Assembly (NCBI GenBank): GCA_033398695.1
Contig: JAWKAU010000220.1
Location: forward strand, 62,001-126,000
Direction: 5' to 3'
Length of the DNA stretch: 64,000 nucleotides
DNA from: Orobanche coerulescens
Lineage: Eukaryota > Streptophyta > Magnoliopsida > Lamiales > Orobanchaceae
Numbering within the stretch: position 1 is the stretch's first letter; each line of letters begins with the position of its first letter. Positions 1-11,497 of the stretch are shown here, one piece after another. The notes under the pieces were generated by a model. The model was not told the origin of the DNA, ran no database searches, and saw nothing but the letters and a program-made list of their open reading frames with translations. The position numbers were made by a program, and so were the translations under genes.

Positions 1-802
1 TTTGCTAAGGGTGGCCGAAAGTTGATGGTGTTCGGCCGTGAGGTAGTGTGATGTACGGAGTTTGGTGTGTTTTTATCGAACTAGACCTATAACTCGATAA
101 AAGGGTAATCTCTTCCCAAGACCTTTTGAGAATTGATCAAAGTTAAAATCTCGAAACTCGTCGAAACAATAACTAAGGTTTGTCGAACTCGTTCAACGTA
201 TATTTCAAAGGAAATACAAAGTTTATTATGATTCTCGATATGTTACAACCTACAACGAGCACTACTATATATAGTAGTTTCCAACCGAAAGAAAATACAA
301 CAAAACGAGAAAAGGAAACTTCCTAACAACATCCTAATCGGCCGAAAATCTCAAGGAGATACCAAGCAATCTTGGTCTTTATTTCATGATGGTGACATGA
401 GAGATTCTTGATGAAAGTCTTCACAAATCTTTCCTTCTTGCAAGCTTCCAATTCGGCCGATCCTAACAAGATATGGGAGATAATGACATGAAGAAGAAAG
501 TCTTCACTCTATCTTCATGCTTCGGCCGTATGTGTCATGGTGGGGAAGGAGGTGATCTTCATTTATTTTGTGAAAGATATGAAGACAAAGTGTCCCTTTC
601 AAGCATGTTTTGGCCGATCTTCATGCTTTCGGACCGATCCGTCGTCGAATTCTACGTTACTCCGATTCCGATTAACAACGTAACTCCAATCCGTTTAACA
701 TTTTCTCCTAAGTATAACGATGCATGGCCATGCGAATTTGCATCATCATGGATGTCGATTTTTATCGGAGTTTCTTCGACTGGAATATTAGATATCGTAT
801 CA
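1..802 (-). repeat. LTR of a gypsy element (J), cut by window edge
   Basis: Reads as the reverse complement of the D/H-type LTR: it ends at 802 with GATATCGTATCA and contains the palindromic TATA element (262-277) and the leader hairpin (73-100). About 90 bases of the LTR's transcribed 3' end are missing because the window begins inside it. It abuts another LTR end directly (803-882), so J appears to have inserted into an older LTR; the bases right of it are CATGG, but the matching left duplication lies outside the window. It could be a solo LTR or one end of a full element. Confidence 0.85.
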
Positions 803-882
803 CATGGTCATGCAACTTTGTATCGTCGTTGATGTTGATTTTTATTGACTCCTCTTCGATTGGAATAGTTGATATCGTATCA
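803..882 (-). repeat. Terminal fragment of an older LTR (K)
   Basis: Eighty bases align with the U3 end of the neighbouring LTR (same GATATCGTATCA terminus at 871-882) but with many substitutions, so it is an older copy. It joins directly to F gag at 883. The likely history is that K inserted into F gag and J later inserted into K. The rest of K lies left of the window. Confidence 0.7.
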
Positions 883-1632
883 GATGCCGAAGAAGAAGAG
901 GAGTGCGAGGCTTACAATGCTCCGGACTATGACATGAGTCTAGTCCTTCGCACTTTACAAGTCAAGACGGCTTCAAGGGACACGGAACAATGAGATCAAA
1001 TATTCCACACCAAGTGTCAAATTAAAGACAAATGGTGTAGTTTGATAATCGATGGAGGAAGTTGTACGAATGTTGCTTCAAGCGAGATGGTGGCAAAGCT
1101 TGGACTCATCACTACTACTCATCCGAAACCATACGCGTTGCATTGGCTCGATGATGGGAGTAAGGTGAAAGTTTCAAAACAAGTACGAGTCGGATTAACT
1201 ATGGGCTCGTATGGTGACAACGTACTATGTGATGTACTCCCGATGGATGCATGCCACATACTTTTGAGACGACCGTGGCTATTTGATAGAGACGTTTTAC
1301 ATCGAGGAAGGAGTAACGAATATGAATTACGGGATAAAGGCAAGAAGATTGTGCTTAAACCGATGACACCCCAAGCCATTCGATCGATGAGTTCTAATCA
1401 AATGGAGAAACCAAAGCTTACTATGTTTGCTAGTGAGAAAGAGGTGAGACACGCTATTGACGATGGCGAGCATGTGTATTTATTGATGATTAAAGAAACA
1501 CGAGATGTTGACGTCATTGTGCAAGGCAAGAGAGATATCGATACCTTGCTACGAGAATTTGCGGATGTCTTCCTGGAAGACTTACCGCCGGGTTTGCCAC
1601 CCTTACGTGGGATTGAACACCAAGTCGACCTT
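883..1632 (+). pseudogene. F: old Ty3/gypsy gag-pol, gag tail + protease, 5' half
   Basis: Encodes the acidic gag/protease linker followed by an aspartic protease with the lineage's IIDGG active site (about 1042-1065) and the start of the RT region (GLPPLRGIEHQVDL). It is more diverged than any other gag-pol copy here, so it is the oldest. A TGA at 991-993 replaces the CGA found in related copies, a C-to-T change at CpG. The 5' part of gag is lost to LTR K. The frame stops at 1632 where the B array begins and resumes exactly at 52431 once one copy of the ACCTT duplication is removed. F is thus the outermost host of most of this window. Confidence 0.85.
1628..1632. repeat. Target site duplication ACCTT (left) of the B array
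   Basis: ACCTT occurs at 1628-1632 and again at 52426-52430, immediately outside the first and last B LTR. One copy belongs to the F reading frame (Asp-Leu). It shows that everything between is one insertion site, 50.8 kb apart today. Confidence 0.93.
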
Positions 1633-2523
1633 TGATACGAATTACGTATAAAGACGGACGTAAATTCGCATGTAATTGCAGCGGAAATATTTTTATCCTT
1701 ACAACACTCGAATATGTGTAACACTCGTAAGAATTACCGAAAGTAGGGCAATTCGGCTTACGTAAACAAGAACAATATGAAAGTGATTTATCAAACTAGA
1801 CCTATAGTTTGATAAGACAATCTTTCCTCAAGACCTATTGAGAATCGATTAAATTACAACTCGAAGCCGCATCGAATTATAATCAAGGTGTGCTGAAAAT
1901 CATTCAACAATGAATACATACAAGTGTATTTCGTTTTTTTCAAGCTTCAAAGTCATTTGAAAGATTGAATATGAGGCTAATATATAGCCATTACAACTAC
2001 AAACAATATCAAACAAGATCAAGCTAAAAAACAAGCAAATATTAAACTAATCTATCAACTTTGACAAAGAGAAGAAAACAACAACATGCTTGGCTTTTCG
2101 TTGCAAATTCGGCCGTGGGGTAAGCATCAAGGAGTAGATGACATCTTCCTCATGTGATATCCTTTTGTAAGACTTTGACAAGGATAGGAAATGAAAGCAA
2201 CATCTTGGCATCTTCTTAATGAAAGCAACATCTTCACCAAAGACAAGAAACAAAATAAAATAACTAATCATGTTAGAAGACTTTGGTTTGACTCTTGATG
2301 ATTATTATTATCATGCTTTGACGACTTTGTTGCCATGTAGGTGACTTATTCAAGGGAGGGGAACCATCGGTTTTAATGCATGAAGAAGGTGGATGAGTGC
2401 ATGGTTCGTAATTTCTTCATGCATACGTAAAATATGTTCAAGGTTACTTCAAGTCTCGTATTAGTCATCTCGTCCAAAGAAGTAAGTGCATGTCGTGTAG
2501 GTGCATGTGTGTGCATGGCCGTA
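1633..2523 (-). repeat. B LTR1, larger piece
   Basis: Starts TGATACGAATTACG and carries the B-type leader hairpin (1788-1815) and a TATA element inside inverted arms GGCTA/TAGCC (1975-1989). It is interrupted at 2523/2524 by the C array and resumes at 22396. The other three B LTRs show the uninterrupted sequence. Confidence 0.9.
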
Positions 2524-3122
2524 TGATACGATATCTAATATTCCAATCGAAGAAGCTCCAATAAAAATCAACATCCACGACGATGCAAATTCGCATGGCC
2601 ATGCATCATTATACTTGGGAGAAAAGAATACGCGGATTGGAGTTACGTTGTTAATCGGAACAGGAGTAACGTAAAACTCGACGACGGAATCGGTCCGAAA
2701 GCATGAAAATTCGGCCAAGACATGCTTGAAAGGGACCTCACTTGACTTCATATCTTTGACAAGATAATGAAGATATTCTCCTTCCCCACCATGATAACAA
2801 ACGGCCGAAACAACAAGATTTGAAGAAGACTTTCATCCTTCATGTCATTTTCCCTCAAGTCATGATCACCATAATAATTCCAAAGGGGTGATATCATATC
2901 TTCACAAAAATCCTCCTATTCCCTACTTGAAGAATACGGCCGAATTGAAGACATTTGGTGAAGATCTTATTCATGTCACCATCACAAGTCCAAGATTACT
3001 TCATGTCTTAATCACCTAATAAAACCAAGATACTTGGTATCTCCTTGGATATTTTCGGCCGATTGGTGTGTTACTAGGAAGCTTCGTTTTCTCGTTTTGT
3101 TGTATTTTCTTACGGTTGGAAA

Positions 3123-3138
3123 CTACTATATATAGTAG
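3123..3138. promoter_or_regulatory. TATA element in a perfect 16-bp palindrome
   Basis: CTACTATATATAGTAG, the probable core promoter of the C LTR. The same 16 bases occur at 262-277 (J), 6928-6943 and 12049-12064 (D), 16790-16805 and 21921-21936 (C), 36006-36021 and 37225-37240 (L), 55392-55407 (G) and 60033-60048 (H). The E copies (41451-41466, 46633-46648) have one arm substitution. Being palindromic it has no inherent direction; direction here is set by the LTR. Confidence 0.7.
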
Positions 3139-3293
3139 TACTCGTTGTATTTGTAAGATATCTTGAAAGTAATAAACCTTGTATTTCTTTGAAATATACG
3201 TTGAACGAGTTCAACAAACTTTAGTTATTGTTTCGACGCGTCTCGAGATTTTAACTTGATCAATTCTCAATAGGTCTTGGGAAGAGATTACCT

Positions 3294-3321
3294 TTATCGA
3301 GTTATAGGTCTAGTTCGATAA
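3294..3321 (+). promoter_or_regulatory. Conserved leader hairpin, C type
   Basis: Arms TTATCGAGTTA and TAGTTCGATAA enclose loop TAGGTC, giving 11 pairs including two G-U wobbles in RNA. It lies about 155 nt downstream of the TATA element and upstream of the PBS, so it should be in the transcript leader (R/U5). Same-type copies: 73-100, 7104-7131, 12225-12252, 16961-16988, 22092-22119, 26080-26107, 35815-35842, 37034-37061, 41265-41292, 46448-46475, 55566-55593 and 60207-60234 (one more wobble in the last). Confidence 0.7.
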
Positions 3322-3591
3322 AACACATTCAAACCCATACACTATCCTACATCCCGGCCGAAAACCGTATAAATTTCGGCCACCACTTTTATTTTCTGTA
3401 TCGACGAGTTCTTTGTATCGAGCGAGTCCTGCTGTTCGAAATTCTTTGTATCGGCGAGTCTTGCTGTTCGGAAGTGCTATATCGACGAGTTCTGCTGTTC
3501 GGGCTAGAGCGGCTTGCTTCATTTCGGTGAAAATCGCTCGCTAAAATGCGTGAAAGAGTCTTCATTGCATCGAGAGAATTCGTATCATAAG

Positions 3592-3602
3592 TGGTATCAG
3601 AG
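3592..3602 (+). other. Primer binding site of C internal 1
   Basis: TGGTATCAGAG four bases after LTR1 matches the 3' end of plant initiator tRNA-Met, the usual minus-strand primer. Equivalent sites: D 7280-7290, C internal 2 17266-17275 (one A lost), G 55741-55753, H 60382-60392. Confidence 0.85.
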
Positions 3603-3638
3603 ACATTTGTCTCACAGTTCTCGACGTTACTCAAGAAG

Positions 3639-4273
3639 ATGGCATTCACCGATGAATAAGTAGCACAACTACGTGACGTTCTTCGCGGCTTACCGGAGCC
3701 CAGAATCCATGCACGACGAGGATACGACACCATGCATGCACCACGACATGCTGATGAATACAAGACAAGCGAACTTCCGGAGTTCGTAGGCGGCACCGAC
3801 CCCGAGGTTTATTTGGAGTGGGAAAGAAAAATTGAACGAATGTTTGAATTCAAGGATCTCAATGACGAGGTACGTTGCAAGTATGCGATTCTCAAACTTG
3901 GAAAGGGAGCTTCCCTTTGGTTTGAGCGAATGAAGACACAAAGAGTTCGTGCCGGAAAAGAGAAGATACGTTCGTGGGATTCTCTAAAAAAGAAACTACG
4001 AAAAAGATATGTCCCGGCTACACACAAGTTAAGCTTGTATCGAAAAATTTCTGACCTCACGCAAGGAAAGCTAAGTGTCGAGGAGTACATCGAGGAGTTT
4101 GAAAACTTATCCTTGATGGGAGAACTTGAAGAAAGCGAAGAATTGCGGATGTCCCGTTTCCTACGAGGTTTGAACAAAAATATTGCTAATTCCGTGGAAC
4201 TCTACCCCTATTCCGACTTTGATACTTTATGCGGACTTTGCATAAAGTTGGAAAATCAAAACAAAACAAAACT
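3639..4273 (+). pseudogene. C internal 1 gag, N-terminal part
   Basis: Begins with ATG-GCA-TTC-ACC as in all related copies, but codon 7 is TAA where others have GAA, so translation would end at once. Past that stop it reads as the Retrotrans_gag capsid region (VYLEWERKIERMFEF, then GASLWFERMK). It is interrupted at 4273 by LINE-a; the next codons are found at 12637. Gag would form the cytoplasmic virus-like particle. Confidence 0.88.
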
Positions 4274-6374
4274 ACCCTTATTCGTCAAGCAGATCAATAC
4301 TACCCTTATATCTCTTGTTCCTAAAGTTGCTTTGCCGAGGAGCATGTCTGATTTTAGACCGATTTCTTGTTGTAACCTTTTATATAAGGCTATTTCTAAG
4401 ATTATGGTCCATCGTATGCGTGATAGCCTTGATTCCTTGATTGATCCAGCTCAGACTGCGTTTATTCCTGGGAGAAGGATTAGTGATAATATCCTTCTCG
4501 CCCAGGAGCTTCTTCATGGTTATGGGCAAAGAGGGATGCCGAGTCGGTGTGTCTTTAAGGTTGATCTTATGAAAGCTTACGATACTGTTGAATGGGATTT
4601 TGTTTTGTTTGCTCTGCAATGTATGGGGTTCCACCAGACGTTTATTGCTTGGGTCAGGGAGTGTATCACCACTCCGGCTTACTCGATCTCCTTGAATGGG
4701 GATGCTGAGGGTATATTTAGGGGCCGTAGGGGGCTGAGGCAGGGTGACCCTATCTCTCCGTATCTGTTTGTTATTGTTATGGAGGTCCTCCATGGTATTA
4801 TCGCCCATGAGATCGCTTAGACTCCGGGGTTCAGATTCCACTGGAAGTGTTTGGCTACACGCACCTTCATGCTTGCTTTTGCCGATGACCTCCTCCTTTT
4901 CTGTAATCCTGATGTTGTCTCTGTCGGTGTTCTTAAGAAAAGTATTGAGATCTTTGCTTCCCTTTCTGGTCTACGGGCCAACCCGAGTAAGAGTAATATC
5001 TTTCTTTCAGCTAGTGCTCAGGTGCAGGGGGCCCAGTTCCAGCAGTTGTTAGGGTTTCAGCTATGTCAGCTTCCTGTGAGGTATTTGGGAGTTCCCTTGA
5101 TTACTTCAAAGCTGACAATTGCTATGTGTTCCCCTTTGATTGATTCGATTGATGGTCGTCTGAGTTCGTGGGCTAGTACTGCTCTTTCCATGGCAGGTCG
5201 GTGCCAACTTATTCGCTCTGTCTTATCTTCTTTACATATTTATTGGGCTGGTAGTTTTATTTTGCCTAAGGGCGTTCTCTCTTTGATTGAGAAACGTATC
5301 AGGCGGTTCCTCTGGCGAGGTTCTCATGATTCGGGCCTGGCCAAGGTGGCCTGGGCTAAGGTTTGCTTGGATGTGGATTGTGTGGGCCGTGGCATCATTC
5401 CATTGAGGCTCCAGAATCAGGCGCTGATGGCTCGTCATATCTGGGCTCTTATCACGGGCTCTAATCGTTACATGCAGGTTAATTGGGTTCGGACTTTTAG
5501 GTTGCGGCAGTGTTCTTTACGGGACCTCGGTGTTTCTCTGCTTGACTTGGTATTGGCGTCGGCTCAAGGCTGCGTCCCCTTGTTATGGGAGCATTTCGGT
5601 ATTCCATTGGAGATGGCTCATCCTTCTTCTTGTGGTCGGACCTGGCATTCTATGGGTGTGCTTAGGCATCCCGTTCCTAGAGCTCCTCGTGGTAGTCGGC
5701 ATCGACGTGGGTGCTAGGCTTGGTTCGGTTATTGTTGAGGGTTCTTGGGAGTGGCCGGTGGTGGATAGGCCCGAGCTTTTACAGATTACTTACCTTTGCC
5801 ACCTATTAATGGGGGTCGGGACCGCGTTTATGGAGACCGCTTAGTTCGGGAATTTTTCATCCTCTTCGCTCTTCGGTTCCTCAGAGGTTATTCGCCCCCT
5901 GTTCCTTGGGCTCCGCTCTTGCACGGACCGGGAAAGATCCCGAGACACTCTTTCATCCTCTGGTTGGCTATTCAGGAGCGGTTATCGACTATGGATAAGC
6001 CTTGGCTTCAGCATATTGATGGGATTTGTGTCCTTTGTGGTATGGCGGTAGAGATGCACTCCCACCTATTCTTTCAGTGCCCTTATTCTAGGAGGTGTAT
6101 TTCTATTGCTAGGAGGGCCGTCCGCTTTCGTTGGCCTCACTCTGTGTGGAGCTCCGGGGTATTGTGGGCTGCTAGGAGGTGGAGAGGTAAGCACGTGGTC
6201 AACGTGGCTTACCGTATTCTTCTTGCTGCGTTGGTCTATTTGATTTGGCAGGAGAGGAACGAGAGGAGGTTTGGCCAGAGCCGTCGAGATCCTCATTCGG
6301 TTACTTTCCAGGGGATAGGTCTTGTTCGTGATATTATCTCTCAGAGATGGCCAGCTCGTTCTCTATCTACTGTG
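4274..6374 (+). pseudogene. LINE-a ORF2 remnant: reverse transcriptase and zf-RVT region
   Basis: The non-LTR RT begins at LISLVPKVALPRSMSDFRP and includes the first catalytic block (KVDLMKAYDTVEWDF) and the FADD box (AFADDLLLF, about 4874-4900). A TAG at 4818-4820 replaces the CAG seen in LINE-b, a C-to-T change, and at least one frameshift follows near 5700-5800. The C-terminal zf-RVT-like part (HLFFQCPYSRRC) is read at 5796-6374. The piece stops where D inserted, and the last codons are at 12402. The gene is dead. Confidence 0.9.
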
Positions 6375-7275
6375 TGATACGATATCTAATATTCCAGTCG
6401 AAGAAACTCCGATAAAAATCGACATCCATGATGATGCAAATTCGCATGGCCATGCATCGTTATACTTAGGAGAAGATGTTAAACGGATTGGAGTTACGTT
6501 GTTAATCGGAATCGGAGTAACGTAGAATTCGACGACGGATCGACCCGACAAGCATGAAGATCGGCCAAAACATGCTTGAAAGGGACACTTTGTCTTCATA
6601 TCTTTCACAAGATATGTGAAGATCACCCCCTTCCCCACCTTGTTTAATAAATCGGCCAAAGACAAATAAAGATCAAGATCTTTATCTTATCAAGATACAT
6701 GAAGATAAAATCTCCCAAGACTCCCCACACAAATCGGCCGAAAATCCCCCATGGATGAAGACTTTCATCAAGTTTTTTATTCAACATGTCAAAGTCATAC
6801 TACATTCCAAGATACTTGAAGATTGTCCAAGATTTCTTCTCCCCCACACCACATCTCGGCCGAAGACATAAGGAAGCTTGGTGTTTCGTTTTTTTCTTGT
6901 TGTTTTTGGTAACATTATCCTTGTAAACTACTATATATAGTAGTGTTCGTTGTACTTGTAAATCATCGAGAATCATAATAAACTTTGTATTTCCTTTGAA
7001 ATATACGTTGAACGAGTTCGACAAACCTTAGTTATTGTTTCGACGAGTTTCGAGATTTTAACTTTGATCAATTCTCAAAAGGTCTTGGGAAGAGATTACC
7101 CTTTTATCGAGTTATAGGTCTAGTTCGATAAAAACACACCAAACTCCGTACACCACACTACCTCACGGCCGAACACCATCAACTTTCGGCCACCCTTAGC
7201 AAAATTCAAGTGATACTTTGTTACTTATTAACCTTCCGTTGTGTTTTATACGTATTACTTACGTAATTCGTATCA
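6375..7275 (+). repeat. D 5' LTR
   Basis: TGATACGATATC to CGTAATTCGTATCA. The first about 150 bases are the conserved coding U3 segment. TATA palindrome 6928-6943, hairpin 7104-7131. The U3 middle differs from the C LTR, while the ends and leader are shared. Confidence 0.93.
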
Positions 7276-7326
7276 TAAGTGGTATCAGAGACACTTGTCT
7301 CACAGTTCTCGACATCACTGAAGAAG

Positions 7327-8975
7327 ATGGCATTCACCGATGAAGAAGTAGCACAACTACGTGACGTTCTTCGTGGCTTGCCGGAGCCCGAGAATCCATG
7401 CAGCGAGGACATGACACCATGCATGCACCACGACATGCGGATGAATACAAGACGGCGAACTTAGGAGTTCGTAGGCGGCACCGATCCCGAGGTTTATTTG
7501 GAGTGGGAAAGAAAAATTGAACGAATGTTTGAGTTCAAGGAGCTCAATGACGAGTACGTTGCAAGTACGCGATTCTCAAACTTGGAAAGGAGCTTCCCTT
7601 TGGTTTGAGCGAATGAAGACGCAAAGAAGTCGTCTTAGGAAAGAGAAGATACGTTCGTAGGATTCCCTAAAAGGAAACTACGAAAAGATATGTTCCGGCT
7701 ACACACAAGCTAAGTCATGCCGAAAAATTTCTGACCTCACGCAAGGAAAGCTAAGTGTCGAGGAGTACATCGAGGAGTTTGAAAACTTATCCTTGATGGG
7801 AGAACTTGAAGAAAGCGAAGAATTGCGCATGTCCCGTTTCCTACGAGGTTTGAACAAAAATATTGCTAATTCCGTGGAACTCTATCCCTATTCTCGACTT
7901 CGATACTTTATGCGGACTTTGCATAAAGTTGGAAAATCAAAACAAAACCAAACTCTCTAAACCCGAATTCCCACCTAAATACGGAAATACCAACTTTGGC
8001 GCGAGTTCTAGCTCGTTTCCAAAACTGTTACCACAAGCGATCCGTTACTACCATTCCAAAAACCCCTACCACACCAAAAGAGACGAGCCTATCTAAAGTC
8101 CGATGTTTCAAATGTCAAGGATTTGGACACTATCAAAGTGCTTGTCCGAATCGGAGGATTGTGACGTTACGAGAAGCCATAGCCGCCCGAGAGGAATTAT
8201 TAGCCAAGAAGAAAGAGTTGGATACGTTTTTAACTTAGTTGGTGACGAAGAAGAAGAATGCGAGGCATACGATGCCCCGAACTATGACACGAACCTTGTC
8301 CTTCGCATGTTGCAATCGAAGGCCGCCCCAAGTGACGAAGAACAACGGGACCAAATCTTCCACACGAAGTGTCGTGTCGGAGATAAATGGTGTAGCTTGA
8401 TCATTGACGGTGGAAGTTGTACAAACGTGGCATCCAAATGAGATGGTTTCAAAACTTCGGTTTGATCACCACGGCCCATCCTAAACCGTATGCACTCCAT
8501 TGGCTCGATGATGGAAACAAGGTGAAAGTATCAAGGCAAGTGAAGGTCGGACTCACCATGGGTTCGTATGGCGATGACATTACATGCGATGTACTACCGA
8601 TGGACGCATGTCACGTGTTATTAGGAAGACCTTGGTTATTTGATCGGGACGTACTACATCGAGGGAGGAGTAATGAGTATGAGCTACGTGACAAAGGTAA
8701 AAATTGTTCTTAAACCTATGTCACCTCAAGCTATCCGGACGATGAGTTCGAAAAAAGTCGAAGGACCGAAACTTACGATGTTTGCAAACGAGAAAGAAGT
8801 CGAACACGCCATTGACGATGGCGAACGTGTTTATTTGATGATGATCAAAGAGGTCCGAAATCTTGCCACAAAATCGCAACATGAGGAAGAGATAGACGTA
8901 TTATTACGAGTTTTGGACGTATTTCGAAGACTTGCGGTAGGATTACCACCTATCCGCGGGATTGAACACGATTGA
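7327..8975 (+). pseudogene. D gag and protease, frameshifted
   Basis: The start ATG is at 7327 (MAFTDEEVAQLRDVL). The Gag capsid region, a CCHC zinc knuckle ([14 protein letters not shown] read in part near 8100-8150), the acidic linker and the IIDGG protease (about 8395-8415) are all recognisable but in at least six different frame segments. The indels are mostly one or two bases, for example the altered CCGG near 7461 and 7636. A good share may be sequence error (see findings), so D may be less damaged in reality. Confidence 0.85.
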
Positions 8976-11497
8976 TCTTATACGGAGCTCCATTACCGAA
9001 CAAAGCGGCGTATCATTGTAATCCCGAAGAAACCAAAGAACTACAACGTCAAATCGATGAACTCATGAATCACGGATATGTCCGAGAAAGTTTAAGTCCG
9101 TGTGCGGTTCGGTTCTACTCGTACCAAAGAAAGACGGAACATGGCGAATGTGTATTGACAAGAGAGCCGTGAATAACATCACCGTCAAGTATCGGTTTCC
9201 CATCCCGAGACTAGACGACATCTTTGGACGAGTTACATGGCTCGGTTATATTTTCCAAAGTTGATTTACGGAGCGGATACCATCAAATCCATGCGAGAGG
9301 GAGACGAATGGAAAACGGCGTTTAAGACGAAGAATGGACTTTACGAATGGGTTGTGATGCCATTCGGCCTCACCAACGCCCGAGCACCTTTATGAGGTTG
9401 ATGAACGAGGTTCTTAAACCTTTCTTGGGAAAGTTTGTTGTCGTGTACTTAGACGACATTTTGATCTGATCGGTCCGTAGGAGAACATCTCGAACATTTG
9501 CGGTAAGTGTTTGAGAAGCTAAGTGAACAAAAACTTTATGGAAAACGGGAGAAGTGTACTTTCCTAGTCGAGAGTCTTGTCTTTCTCGGCTATGTTGTTT
9601 CGAAAGACGGAGTTTCGGTCGACCAAGAGAAGATTGCGGCAATCAAGTCGTGGCCGACCCCAAAGACAATTACGGAGGTACGGTCATTTCATGGCCTCGC
9701 TTCTTTTTACCGACGATTCATACGGGACTTTAGCACTATATCCAGTCCGATCACGGAATGTCTGAAAAAGGGAACCTTTGCTTGGAACGAAACGGCCCAA
9801 AAGGCTTTTGAAAACTTAAAGGGAAAATTATGTGAAGCGCCGATTTTGACGTTACCCGATTTTTCACAACCGTTTGAGGTAGAATGCGACGCTAGCGGAG
9901 TTGGAATCGGAGCAGTGCTTATTCAAAGAGGCCGTCCCATTGCCTATTTTTCGGATAAGTTAAGTGGCGCCCGAGTGAATTATTGTACTTACGACAAGGA
10001 GTTCTATGCTATCGTAAGAGCACTCGATCATTGGAGTCATTATCTGCGTTCGAAACATTTCGTGCTGCATTCGGATCACGAGTCGTTGAAATACATCAAC
10101 GGACAAAGTAAGCTAAGCCCGAGGCATGCAAAATGGGTGGAATTTTTACAATCTTTTCACTTTTCATCCAAGTACAAAGACGGGAAGAGTAATGTAGTGG
10201 CGGATGCACTATCGAGACGGTATGCTTTACTGTCGATGCTAGATGTTCGTTTGTTGGGGTTCGAGACTTTGAAAGATCATTACAACGACGATTTGGACTT
10301 CGGGGAAATTTTTAACCGTTGTAAAACGGCCCCGTACGAGGAATTTGTTTTACAGGATGGCTTTCTTTTCAAGGGAAATAAATTATGTGTGCCGAGACAT
10401 ACAATTCGGGAATTACTGGTTCGGGAGGCGCACGGAGGAGGACTAGCCGGTCACTTCGGCTCGACCAAGACTGTAGAGGTGCTAAAAGAACATTTCTTTT
10501 GGCCGAAAATGTATGGTGACGTCAGCACAATCGTGAGCAAATGCGTAACTTGTCACATGATGAAAAGTTCGTTCAAGTCGAGTACATACATGCCGTTGCC
10601 GATACCGTTACGACCGTGGGAGGATGTCTCGATGGATTTTATTGTGGCTTTACCTCGTACTCAACGAGGCAAGGACTCGATCATGGTGGTCGTCGACCGT
10701 TTTTCGAAAATGGCTCACTTTGTCGCGTGCCACAAAACCGATGATGCAAGCAACGTGGCGGACTTGTACTTCCGGGAAGTAGTTCGTTTACACGGAGTTC
10801 CAAAAACTATCGTGTCGGATCGAGATTCCAAATTTCTGAGTTACTTCTGGAATACTTTATGGAGGAAAGTAGGTACTAAACTCCTATTCAAGACTACACA
10901 TCACCCGCAAACCGACGGACCGAGGTAACTAATCGAACCTTGGGAGCATTATTACGAGGTTGGTAAATAAAACTCGAGAAAGATTGGGACGTTAAACTTG
11001 CTCATGCCGAATTCGCATACAACCGATCACCAGGTTATTCCACGGCCCATTCACCTTTTGAAGTGGTATACGGATTAAATCCGCACTTGCCATTGGACTT
11101 GATTCCCTTACCGAGCAACGAGTTGGTTCACAAAGACGCGAAGCAAAACTAAAATCAATTTTGAAGTTAAAATAAAATATACGGGAACGGATTAAAGAAG
11201 TAAATGAAATATAAATACGGAATTCGAACAATAATTAAAAGGCGAGATTATTTGATGTTGGCGTCTTGGTTTGGATACATTTGAGAAAAGAAAGATTCCC
11301 AAGCAAACGGAAGAACAAATTGATGCCGAGAGCCGAGGGTCCGTACAAAATTGTGGAAAAGGTGAACGACAACGCATACAAAGTCGAACTTAGGGCGAAT
11401 ACGGAGTACACGCGACATTCAACGTAGGTGATCTCTCACCTTATCTTGACGACGATGGCATTGCGACTGAGGTCAATTCCTTTCAAAGACGGAGGAA
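8976..11497 (+). pseudogene. D RT-RNase H-integrase, broken
   Basis: The RT start is frameshifted up to about 9500. From 9507 to 10928 one open frame of 473 codons holds the RT thumb, RNase H ([22 protein letters not shown]) and integrase with HHCC zinc site ([12 protein letters not shown]) and core ([11 protein letters not shown]). A frameshift near 10918 separates the catalytic glutamate region. The GPY/F part (GPYKIV, about 11341) lies in yet another frame. The purine tract AAAGACGGAGGAA precedes the 3' LTR. Confidence 0.87.

Larger units (their letters stand above)
2524..3587 (+). repeat. C LTR1 (5' LTR)
   Basis: 1064 bp, TGATACGATATC to GAATTCGTATCA. U3 begins with the coding tail of pol (stop near 2674) and has scattered CGGCCGA motifs (2801, 2936, 3054, 3355). 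The palindromic TATA element is at 3123-3138 and the leader hairpin at 3294-3321. The last 200 bases contain degenerate short repeats (TGTATCGAGCGAGTC type, about 3393-3510). A PBS follows four bases after the end. Confidence 0.92.

Noticed and set aside
3393..3510. CRISPR-like spaced repeats in the C LTR end
   Set aside because: Repeats are short, degenerate and unequally spaced, inside a eukaryotic LTR.
3588..3605. tRNA gene at the TGGTATCAGAG sequences
   Set aside because: Only the short tRNA-complementary primer site is present, not a cloverleaf.
4380..4841. Antisense open frame opposite LINE-a RT (and 38723-39184 opposite LINE-b RT)
   Set aside because: Mirror of conserved sense codons; the same antisense pattern appears in both LINEs because the sense gene is conserved.
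6800..7024. 74-residue antisense frame in LTRs (also 11921)
   Set aside because: Lies in U3/leader opposite the promoter and is present only because the two D LTRs are identical.
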